From the NCBI GenBank assembly GCA_003219395.1, contig QHOR01000111.1:1-9233 (forward strand): a stretch of DNA of 9,233 bases, in the 5' to 3' direction. Position numbers and translations under genes: made by a program. The notes under the pieces are model-generated. The model was not told the DNA's origin and ran no database searches. It saw only the letters and a list, made by a program, of their open reading frames with translations. The stretch comes from Verrucomicrobiota bacterium. GTDB taxonomy: Bacteria; Verrucomicrobiota; Verrucomicrobiia; Chthoniobacterales; UBA10450. Shown here in pieces: positions 1-6,337 of the stretch (the stretch's first letter is position 1; the number at the start of each line of letters is the position of its first letter).

Positions 1-691
1 GATCGCCGCGGTAATTGTGGAGCCTGTTCCGGCCAACGCGGGTCTCTATCTCCCGAGCGACGATTTTTTGTCGGTGCTGCAAAAGGAATGCACACTCAAT
101 GATGCACTTTTGATCTTTGACGAAGTAATTACTGGTTTCCGGCTGGCACGCGGCGGCGCCCAGGAAATTTACGGAATCAAACCCGATCTCACTGCGCTGG
201 GGAAAGTGATTGGCGGTGGGTTGCCAGTCGGCGCATTTGGCGGCCGGGTCGAAATCATGGATCAGCTTTCGCCGGACGGCCCCGTTTATCAGGCGGGGAC
301 GTTATCTGGAAATCCCTTGGCCATGGCTGCGGGTCTGGCGCAACTTCGAGAGCTCGAACGCGTCAACGGATGGAAATTACTGGAAGAGCTTGGCGGGCAA
401 TTCGAACGGCTTACGCGAAGCGCCATCAATGATTCGAATGCCGACGTCACGTTTCACAGGATCGGTTCGATGTTCTGTTTGTTCTTCGCCGCGGGGCCGA
501 TTATCGATCTCGCGAACGCGCGGAGGAGCAACCTGGAGAGATTCGCGAAATTCTTTCGAGCGTGTCTAAGGCGCCGCATCTACTTCGCGCCATCGCAGTT
601 TGAAACCGGGTTCATATCCACGGCGCACACCGCGGAAGATCTCCAGGCAACAGGGTCGGTAATTCGCGAAGCCCTGGCGACTTTGGAATGA
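1..691 (+). CDS. hemL: Glutamate-1-semialdehyde 2,1-aminomutase, C-terminal part (5' end outside window)
   Basis: This PLP enzyme converts glutamate-1-semialdehyde to 5-aminolevulinate, the C5-pathway entry to heme and other tetrapyrroles; it is cytosolic. The frame is open from base 2 (IAAVIVEPVPANAG) with no start inside the window, so the gene enters from the left. Visible fold-type I aminotransferase landmarks are FDEVITGFR (the Asp at about base 119 should pair with the PLP pyridine nitrogen), the Schiff-base lysine in TALGKVIGGGLPVG (codon 203-205), and GTLSGNPLAMAAG, which is characteristic of HemL. About 230 residues are present of a family length near 430, so roughly the C-terminal half is here, ending at a TGA. 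It resembles other class III aminotransferases, but the YQAGTLSGNP block and the C-terminal APSQFETGFIS stretch favour HemL. No partner gene of the pathway is visible in the window. Confidence 0.93.
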   Translation, partial: IAAVIVEPVPANAGLYLPSDDFLSVLQKECTLNDALLIFDEVITGFRLARGGAQEIYGIKPDLTALGKVIGGGLPVGAFGGRVEIMDQLSPDGPVYQAGTLSGNPLAMAAGLAQLRELERVNGWKLLEELGGQFERLTRSAINDSNADVTFHRIGSMFCLFFAAGPIIDLANARRSNLERFAKFFRACLRRRIYFAPSQFETGFISTAHTAEDLQATGSVIREALATLE

Positions 692-693
692 GG

Positions 694-714
694 CTGCATG
701 GGCAGCTCATGCAG
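694..714 (+). terminator. Hairpin just after hemL, possible terminator
   Basis: A perfect 7-bp stem CTGCATG/CATGCAG with a 7-nt loop begins three bases after the hemL stop. No clear T-run follows, so intrinsic termination is uncertain; it may only protect the mRNA 3' end. A second GC-rich hairpin (CCCCG-ATC-CGGGG, 749-761) lies further down and is followed by TCAGATTATTTT. Either could end the hemL transcript. Confidence 0.35.
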
Positions 715-795
715 GACATCATCTAATCGCATATGTGATCGAACATTGCCCCGATCCGGGGGGGTCAGATTATTTTGGGCGGGACATTTCTCTTT

Positions 796-910
796 TGTCA
801 CTCCGGGCCAAGCGGAGGAATCTCTTGATTGAATCCCCTCAAACGTCGAGAGATGTCTTCAGCGTTCGCATAGAGCTACGGCTTGGCAGGCGTCTTCGCT
901 CGATATGACA
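796..910. repeat. ~115-bp intergenic inverted-repeat element, copy A
   Basis: The element runs from TGTCACTCCGGGCCAAGCGG on the left to CTTCGCTCGATATGACA on the right. The ends are imperfect inverted repeats of each other: TGTCA, then a TC.G.GC.AAG pattern when the right end is reverse-complemented. Inside, ATCTCTTGA and a downstream TCAA...AGAGAT could pair, so the whole may fold into a long imperfect hairpin. Copy B (4658-4774) has nearly the same length and the same end consensus. No transposase is present, so this resembles a non-autonomous MITE or REP-type element. Its right end overlaps the start codon of the downstream gene. Confidence 0.6.
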
Positions 911-3496
911 ACGACTAACGACTCGCGAATTCGTCCAGCGGCGAAATTTTTTGTAGAAGGGGACAAAAAGTTTTTTGTCAAAGGCGTCACGTACGGTCCC
1001 TTCAAGCCGGACGCCGAAGGGAACCATCTCGGCGGCCCCGAGCAGGTGGATGTGGATCTCGCCCTGATGCGACAAGCCGGCCTGAATGTCGTGCGGATTT
1101 ATCACCCACCCCCGCCGTGGTTTCTCGACGGATGCACTGAGGCGGGGATGCGCGTGCTGGTGACACTTCCGTGGGAAAAGCATATCGAATTCCTGCGCGA
1201 AAGATCAATGCGCAAGCAGATTGCCGAAGCAGTTCGGATGACAGTAAGTAAATACGCCGGGCATCCAGCAATTCTTGGTTATCTCGTCGGCAACGAAATC
1301 TCCAGCACGATGGCCCGCTGGCTCGGTGCGCGCCAGGTAATCGAATTTGTAGAGGAACTGATTCGAATTGGGCGTTCCATCGATCCAAATGCTCTTTTTT
1401 CCTACGCTACTTACCCACCGACGGAATATCTCATACCGCAGAATGCCGATTTTTGCTGCTTCAACGTTTACCTCCATAATCAGCGCGATTTCGAAGGCTA
1501 CCTGTTGCGACTGCAAAACCTCACAGGCGAGCATCCGCTTATCCTGGGGGAATTCGGAATGGATACGATCCGGCATTCCCAGGACGAGCAAGCCGACATG
1601 CTGGGTTGGCATATCGATAGCGTGGTCAAATGCGGTCTGGCTGGAACAATTTTTTTTACCTGGACGGACGAATGGTTCACGGGCGGACAGGAAATTACCG
1701 ACTGGGCATTTGGGATCGTTACGCGTGAACGCAGACCAAAAAAGGCGTTCTACGTACTGGCAGAGAAACTGGGGCGAAATGATTCAACCTTGCCGCATCG
1801 CCCTCTCCCGAGGGCACCGTTTGTTTCGGTGATAGTTTGCTCGTACAACGGGGGGGCGACACTTGCCTCCTGCCTTGACTCGTTAGGCAAACTTAATTAT
1901 CACGAGTATGAAGTCATCCTGATCGATGATGGATCGACCGATGATACATCATACATCGCAGCGCAGTTCCCATGGGTGCGCTACATACATCAAAGCAATC
2001 AAGGATTGAGCCACGCCCGGAACACCGGCGCTGCCGCAGCCACGGGTGAAGTGTTCGCCTATACCGATTCTGACTGCATGGTCGATCCGGATTGGCTGTA
2101 TTATCTGATCGGCACTCTGGTAAGCGGTGATTACGCTGGAGTAGGTGGACCGAACATTACGCCGCCAGCAAGAAATTGGATTCAGGCGTGCGTCGCAGCG
2201 GCACCCGGCGGACCGAGCCATGTTCTGCTTACTGATGTGGTCGCCGAGCACATTCCCGGTTGTAATATGGCCTTTTATCGGTGGGCATTTGAGGGCGTGG
2301 GCGGTTTTGACAGCGAATACCGCAAAGCAGGTGATGACGTCGATTTTTGCTGGCGAATTCAACAGGCTGGTTGGGTAATTGCTTTCAGTCCAACGGCGAT
2401 CGTCTGGCATTATCGGCGTTTTACTCTTCGAGCTTTTTTGAGACAGCAGGAGGGTTATGGCGAAGCAGAGTCATTGCTGCGCTTTAAACATTTGATCTTT
2501 TTCGGACCAACAGGCACGGCAAAATGGCGGGGGCAGATCTATGGAACACCGCGTTTCAGCTGGTTCGTTAACCGGCCAGTCATCTATCATGGAATGTTCG
2601 GTGAAGGTTTTTTCCAATCGATTTATCCTGCACCTCAGTCAGACGTAGCTGCCTACCTCAGCAGTATTGAGTGGTTTGCTCTGACAATTTTTCTGTTTGG
2701 TCTTGGAATTTTTCTTCCGGTGTTGCGCATCGTTCCGTACCTCATGCTGGGCGGCACACTGTGCGTCGCGCTTTCTTATATGGTGCGGGCTTCCATCGAG
2801 CCGAAATTCGATACGGCGGGCGCGCGGCTGCTTGTCATGTTACTAGCTTTTGTCCAGCCGCTCGTCCGGGGATTCTCCCGTTATTTCACATGGCTGCATT
2901 TCAAGCGCACACCGGCAAGCGTGATTCGGACGCACGAATATCTGCCGGAGCGCAGCCGTTTCGCGGGTAGTCTAAGTCGCCGGGTTTTTTGGAGTGAACA
3001 GGGCAGAGACCGCCACTATTTGCTCGGCGCCATTTTCGAGCTGCTGGAGGAAGAAGGCTGGCGTTATTCCACTGACAGTGGATGGAATGAGTGGGACATT
3101 CAAATCTACGGGAATTTTTGGTGGAGCATCGCGCTTCAAACCGTCACCGAGTATCACGGTGGCGGCAAGTGTTTAACCCGCGTGCGGCTTCGCAACCGGT
3201 TCGTTACGACGACTATTATTTTCAACCTCATTGCCTTGAGTTTGTTGATCTACAGGCAGCTCAATATTACGCACGTGGATCTTTGGGCTTTGGTCCCTTA
3301 TATAGTGTTTGTGATGTTCCTTTGGACGAGAGCGCGTTTGTTGAAGTCACGTGTGGCCGAACTTGTCGACGTTGCAGCGCATCGCGCGGGTCTGCAACGG
3401 GTGATGCGGAAAGGCAAAATGGCGATGCAAACTTCAGCATCGATAGTCGAAACAGCGACTGCAAGCGATCCTGCGTCAACGCGCGTGCGTGGCTAG
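905..3496 (+). CDS. Glycoside hydrolase-like TIM barrel fused to membrane family 2 glycosyltransferase
   Basis: An 863-residue fusion protein. Residues ~12-290 look like a clan GH-A (GH2/GH5-type) TIM barrel: FFVKGVTYGPF at the start, VGNE (Glu131, acid/base position), GEFG (Glu216, nucleophile position) and FFTWTDEW near the end. Residues ~304-540 are a GT-A family 2 transferase: VSVIVCSYNGG, LIDDGSTDDT (341-342 at the nucleotide site), TDSD (388-390, metal site), GGFDSEYRKAGDDVDFCWR (catalytic Asp region ~477-480) and a RQQEGYGEAESLLR segment. Hydrophobic segments follow at ~590-607, 609-628, 640-657, 767-784 and 793-808, with a soluble stretch at ~670-760 between them. It probably transfers sugar from a nucleotide sugar to a surface glycan or lipid acceptor at the inner membrane; donor and product are unknown. 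There is no signal peptide or membrane segment before the GT, so the barrel should lie in the cytoplasm. ATG 905 is the only usable start: the frame is open back to a stop at 830 without another start codon. No good Shine-Dalgarno is seen. Confidence 0.88.
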   Translation: MTTTNDSRIRPAAKFFVEGDKKFFVKGVTYGPFKPDAEGNHLGGPEQVDVDLALMRQAGLNVVRIYHPPPPWFLDGCTEAGMRVLVTLPWEKHIEFLRERSMRKQIAEAVRMTVSKYAGHPAILGYLVGNEISSTMARWLGARQVIEFVEELIRIGRSIDPNALFSYATYPPTEYLIPQNADFCCFNVYLHNQRDFEGYLLRLQNLTGEHPLILGEFGMDTIRHSQDEQADMLGWHIDSVVKCGLAGTIFFTWTDEWFTGGQEITDWAFGIVTRERRPKKAFYVLAEKLGRNDSTLPHRPLPRAPFVSVIVCSYNGGATLASCLDSLGKLNYHEYEVILIDDGSTDDTSYIAAQFPWVRYIHQSNQGLSHARNTGAAAATGEVFAYTDSDCMVDPDWLYYLIGTLVSGDYAGVGGPNITPPARNWIQACVAAAPGGPSHVLLTDVVAEHIPGCNMAFYRWAFEGVGGFDSEYRKAGDDVDFCWRIQQAGWVIAFSPTAIVWHYRRFTLRAFLRQQEGYGEAESLLRFKHLIFFGPTGTAKWRGQIYGTPRFSWFVNRPVIYHGMFGEGFFQSIYPAPQSDVAAYLSSIEWFALTIFLFGLGIFLPVLRIVPYLMLGGTLCVALSYMVRASIEPKFDTAGARLLVMLLAFVQPLVRGFSRYFTWLHFKRTPASVIRTHEYLPERSRFAGSLSRRVFWSEQGRDRHYLLGAIFELLEEEGWRYSTDSGWNEWDIQIYGNFWWSIALQTVTEYHGGGKCLTRVRLRNRFVTTTIIFNLIALSLLIYRQLNITHVDLWALVPYIVFVMFLWTRARLLKSRVAELVDVAAHRAGLQRVMRKGKMAMQTSASIVETATASDPASTRVRG

Positions 3497-3497
3497 C

Positions 3498-3537
3498 GCA
3501 CGCGTTTCGCGTGCTGGTTTCGCGTCACAACGAAACC
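3498..3537 (+). terminator. Two adjacent perfect hairpins after the GH-GT2 gene
   Basis: GCACGCG-TTT-CGCGTGC (3498-3514) is followed after one base by GGTTTCG-8 nt-CGAAACC (3516-3537); both have perfect 7-bp stems. They start one base after the TAG stop and lie between convergent genes (the fusion gene on + and purM on -), where a transcription barrier for either direction is expected. Only a short ATCTTT follows on the + strand, so Rho-independent action is plausible but not proven. Confidence 0.5.
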
Positions 3538-3588
3538 ATCTTTGCTTGGAACGTTAAAAGTAAGGGTTGTACCTGGTTGAAGGAAAAT

Positions 3589-3600
3589 TCGTGATCACGA
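3589..3600. other. 12-bp perfect palindrome in convergent intergenic gap
   Basis: TCGTGATCACGA is a perfect palindrome 41 bp downstream of purM's 3' end, between two converging genes. It could be a protein-binding half-site pair or chance. Its position after both genes argues against a promoter operator. Nothing else is recognised in 3538-3640. Confidence 0.2.
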
Positions 3601-3640
3601 CATGGGTGCGCGATCCCAAGCTGACGGCTCACTTTGGCTT

Positions 3641-4663
3641 TCAAAAAACCAAACGCACCTTGCCCGAGCCGCGCTCGACGCGACCAATTTGCCTTGCTTT
3701 TAAGATGGCTTTCGCACGGTGAGCGTTGCGTTCGGAAACGACCGCAGCCATCCCAATACCCATGTTGAAGACCTGATACATCTCATGACGATCGATGTTG
3801 CCGTTTTGCTGCAAGATCTGGAAGATGCGCGGCGCCCGCCAATTTTTCGTTTCGATTACCGCGTCACAATTAGCCGGCAAAATTCGCGACAAATTATCGA
3901 TGAGACCGCCGCCTGTGATGTGAGCAAGACCTTTAATGACGCCAGTCGGAATTTTTGTCAGAAACGGCTGGTAATTTTTATGCACACGCAGCAATTCCTT
4001 TCCAACCTCCTTTGTCGAGCCGGGCAGACGCGAAGCAATCTTCAGATTCATTTTGCTGAATAAAATCTTTCGAGCCAGCGAGTAGCCGTTCGTATGCAGA
4101 CCGTTTGATTTGAGCCCTAAAATTACGTCGCCCGGTCGGATTTTGTTGCCGTCGATGATATGGCCGCGATCCACGACACCAATAATGCAGCCGGCAAGAT
4201 CATATTCCCCCTTGCGATACATACCCGGCATCTGCGCCGTCTCGCCGCCGAGAAGGGCACATCCAGCCGATCGGCAGGCGCGCGAAAAACCCCGCAGCAA
4301 TTGTTGGAATACGCGCGATTCGAGTTTGTCGCAGCCAATGTAATCCAGGAAGAACAGGGGACGTGCACCGAGGACGGCGATGTCGTTTACGCAATGGTTA
4401 ACCAGGTCCGCGGCGATGGTGTCATGCTTGTTTACAGCAAACGCGATTTTTAATTTTGTGCCGACGCCATCGATGCTTGCAACCAGAACTGGCGCGCGCA
4501 TTCCGGCGAAGTTCGCTCGAAACAAGCCGCCGAAGCCCCCAATCTTACTCAATACTTGTGGCCCGTGCGTTTGCCTAACGAGCGATTGAATTTGCCCCTT
4601 GAGTCGATTGCCGAGATCGACATCAACACCAGCACGAGCGTATGCTTTTTTTCGCGCTGTCAT
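3641..4663 (-). CDS. purM: Phosphoribosylformylglycinamidine cyclo-ligase (AIR synthetase)
   Basis: Catalyses ATP-dependent ring closure of FGAM to aminoimidazole ribonucleotide, the fifth step of de novo purine synthesis; cytosolic homodimer. From the chosen start it is 340 residues, a normal family length. Visible landmarks: AYARAGVDVDLGN (7-19), GGFGGLF (42-48), DGVGTKLK (65-72), DLVNHCVNDIAVLGARPLFFLDY (86-108), GGETAQMPGMY (139-149), SNGLHTNGYSLAR (186-198), AHITGGGL (247-254) and HEMYQVFNMGIGM (293-305). All are typical of PurM. The frame continues upstream to another possible start at 4735, but those extra 24 residues (beginning MDRAWLEAGS) are unlike PurM N-termini and are translated repeat DNA. 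ATG 4663 (MTARKKAYARAGVD) matches the family. That ATG lies at the end of an intergenic repeat (4658-4774), and no proper Shine-Dalgarno precedes it. It probably follows purF on one transcript. Confidence 0.95.
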   Translation of the reverse strand: MTARKKAYARAGVDVDLGNRLKGQIQSLVRQTHGPQVLSKIGGFGGLFRANFAGMRAPVLVASIDGVGTKLKIAFAVNKHDTIAADLVNHCVNDIAVLGARPLFFLDYIGCDKLESRVFQQLLRGFSRACRSAGCALLGGETAQMPGMYRKGEYDLAGCIIGVVDRGHIIDGNKIRPGDVILGLKSNGLHTNGYSLARKILFSKMNLKIASRLPGSTKEVGKELLRVHKNYQPFLTKIPTGVIKGLAHITGGGLIDNLSRILPANCDAVIETKNWRAPRIFQILQQNGNIDRHEMYQVFNMGIGMAAVVSERNAHRAKAILKARQIGRVERGSGKVRLVF

Positions 4664-4774
4664 CCCGAGCTGCGGAAACGGTGAGCGACCTCTCACAGCT
4701 CCCGTTGATCCCGCTTCCAACCACGCGCGATCCAAATATCGTCGGTGAGGTCCTTCGCTTTGCTCAGGATGACA
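4658..4774. repeat. ~117-bp intergenic inverted-repeat element, copy B
   Basis: Left end TGTCATCCCGAGC and right end GCTCAGGATGACA are 13-bp inverted repeats with one mismatch. The right arm continues outward-in as the reverse complement of AAGCGAAGGACCTCACCG; a CGGTGAGCGACCTCTCAC stretch lies on the left. It fills nearly the whole purF-purM gap (4664-4786). Length and end sequence match copy A (796-910), while the centres differ, so these are diverged members of one family. On the - strand its end supplies GGGATGACA, whose ATG starts purM. No coding gene for its movement is visible. Confidence 0.7.
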
Positions 4775-4786
4775 CGCATGAAGAGA

Positions 4787-6247
4787 TCATCTCAAACCCG
4801 CGAATAACGTCGGATGCGCTTCCTGATCGGCGAGCGCTTTGGCGCGCTGCTCGCGTTTTTCCATGATAAACTTATCCAGCGCGGGGTCGACGGGCAGAGG
4901 ATAATCCCCGTTGAAACAGGCCAGGCAAAAGCGATTCATCGGTTTGCCCGTCGCCCGCACCATGCCTTCCACATCGAGGTAGCCGAGGCTGTCGACGCCC
5001 AGATATTTGCAGATGTCTTCCATCGACATTTGGTTCGCAATCAATTTTTCCGGATCGGGAAAATCGATTCCGTAGTGACAAGCAAACCGGTGTGGGGGAC
5101 AGCTCACACGCATGTGCACTTCCTTTGCGCCAGCTTCGCGCAAGGTCACGACACGCGCTCGCGCCGTTGTCCCGCGCACGATGGAATCGTCCAGAACCAC
5201 GACCCGTTTTCCCGCCACCATTTCCTTAATGAGATTCAACTTTACTCGCACATCAAAATCGCGAATGAGCTGACTGGGCTGTAAAAATGTGCGGCCAATA
5301 TAGTGATTGCGTACGAAAGCGTGCGCGTAGGGAATTTTCAGTTCCTGGGCAAAACCGAGCGCCGCATAATTTCCCGAGTCAGGCACCGGCACGACAATGT
5401 CCGCATCGACGGGAAACTTTCTTGCCAGTTCGCGTCCCATTTGCATGCGCACTTTTCCGACGTTAACACCACCGATCATACTGTCCGGCCGCGCGAAATA
5501 CACGTATTCGAACATGCAGAATGCCGGCCGCGCATCCGGGAATGGCCTTTCGGAACGCAATCCGTTTTCGTCGATGATCAGTACTTCGCCCGGCTCAATT
5601 TCGCGGACGAACTCCGCGTGAATCAGGTCAAAGGCACATGTCTCAGATGCCACGACATAGGCACCATCCAGCTTGCCGAGGGAGAGTGGGCGCCAGCCAA
5701 ACGGATCGCGAACCGCGATTAGCTCCCGTTCGCTCATAATGATGACCGAGAACGCCCCTTGAATGCGGCGCAACGCCGCGAGAACATTCCCGCCATTCTC
5801 CGAGGGTTGCGCCAGAAGATGCAAAATGATTTCGCTGTCGGCGGTGGTTTGGAAAATAGAGCCTTTTCGCTCCAGCTCATCGCGCAGAAAGTCGGCATTG
5901 ATCAAATTACCATTGTGAGCAATCGGCATTTGGCCACGCACACAGTCGACTACAAAAGGTTGCGCGTTTTTGATTGTGCTGGTTCCAGTGGTGGAATAAC
6001 GCGTATGGCCGATGGCGCGTGTCCCTTTCAATCGTGCCAGTTCATCCTGCCCAAACACTTGCGACACAAGACCCATGTCCTTGTGCTGGAGAAAGGTTGT
6101 GCCCGGTCCATTGCTGGTGACACCATAATAAGTCAGGACCGCTGCGTTGGGATGACCAAATACGCCGAACAGCCCGCATTCATGCTGTGGAAACGGATTG
6201 GCTTCGGCCTCGATGATGTCGATCTTGTCTGGAGAGATCACACTCAA
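4787..6247 (-). CDS. purF: Amidophosphoribosyltransferase, Fe-S type, with in-frame gap in glutaminase domain
   Basis: Makes 5-phosphoribosylamine from PRPP and glutamine, the committed step of purine synthesis. It is of the Bacillus type: a propeptide precedes the N-terminal nucleophile Cys24 (QHECGLFGVFGH), and four candidate [4Fe-4S] ligands are present, Cys244 (AFCMFEY), Cys390 (FACHYGID), Cys441 and Cys444 (FCLACF). Glutamine-site residues include HTRYST (Arg83), HNGN (112-113) and ADSE (Asp137). The PRPP loop is VVVLDDSIVRGTT (349-361). The oddity: after LTYYG (residue 42) the sequence jumps to VTSNG, skipping about 14 residues where the family has a LxxLQHRGQExAGI block, with the frame intact. 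The enzyme may lack glutaminase activity, or the locus may hold a deletion or assembly error. The first codon of this frame is TTG at 6247; GTG at 6241 is an alternative, with GGTGA at 6256-6252 in front. An in-frame stop lies at 6262-6260, and no ATG is available. It sits between purL (90-bp gap) and purM. Confidence 0.93.
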   Translation of the reverse strand: MSVISPDKIDIIEAEANPFPQHECGLFGVFGHPNAAVLTYYGVTSNGPGTTFLQHKDMGLVSQVFGQDELARLKGTRAIGHTRYSTTGTSTIKNAQPFVVDCVRGQMPIAHNGNLINADFLRDELERKGSIFQTTADSEIILHLLAQPSENGGNVLAALRRIQGAFSVIIMSERELIAVRDPFGWRPLSLGKLDGAYVVASETCAFDLIHAEFVREIEPGEVLIIDENGLRSERPFPDARPAFCMFEYVYFARPDSMIGGVNVGKVRMQMGRELARKFPVDADIVVPVPDSGNYAALGFAQELKIPYAHAFVRNHYIGRTFLQPSQLIRDFDVRVKLNLIKEMVAGKRVVVLDDSIVRGTTARARVVTLREAGAKEVHMRVSCPPHRFACHYGIDFPDPEKLIANQMSMEDICKYLGVDSLGYLDVEGMVRATGKPMNRFCLACFNGDYPLPVDPALDKFIMEKREQRAKALADQEAHPTLFAGLR

Positions 6248-6337
6248 TAATTCACCAAATTACGCGTGGTTCAACGAATCGTTCTGATGTGCAGCGACAT
6301 TTCAGATGCCAGAAACGAAGAATATCGATGACGCGCT

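Noticed and set aside
731..736. CATATG palindrome core within a near-palindromic TCGCATATGTGA, considered as an operator
   Set aside because: Too short and imperfect, and it lies downstream of hemL without a promoter match nearby.
692..904. Possible small RNA or short gene between hemL and the GH-GT2 gene
   Set aside because: Only hairpins and repeat copy A are visible. A - strand frame (801-580) lies mostly over hemL and has no support.
839..1388. - strand frames opposite the start of the GH-GT2 gene
   Set aside because: Conserved TIM-barrel motifs on the + strand explain the openness; the antisense products are Arg/His-rich shadows.
3091..3594. 167-codon + strand frame overlapping the end of the GH-GT2 gene
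   Set aside because: The GH-GT2 frame has sensible membrane helices here and ends at 3496. The overlapping product is low-complexity in character and has no start signal.
4664..4735. N-terminal extension of purM to 4735
   Set aside because: The added 24 residues are translated repeat DNA and do not match PurM N-termini; ATG 4663 does.
4642..4866. 74-codon + strand frame containing VLRFAQDDT
   Set aside because: This peptide is the translation of the intergenic repeat copy B. It overlaps purF and purM on the other strand and is not a gene.
5303..6250. Two long + strand open frames (5303-5722, 5759-6250)
   Set aside because: Antisense shadows of purF; no ribosome binding site or recognisable domain.
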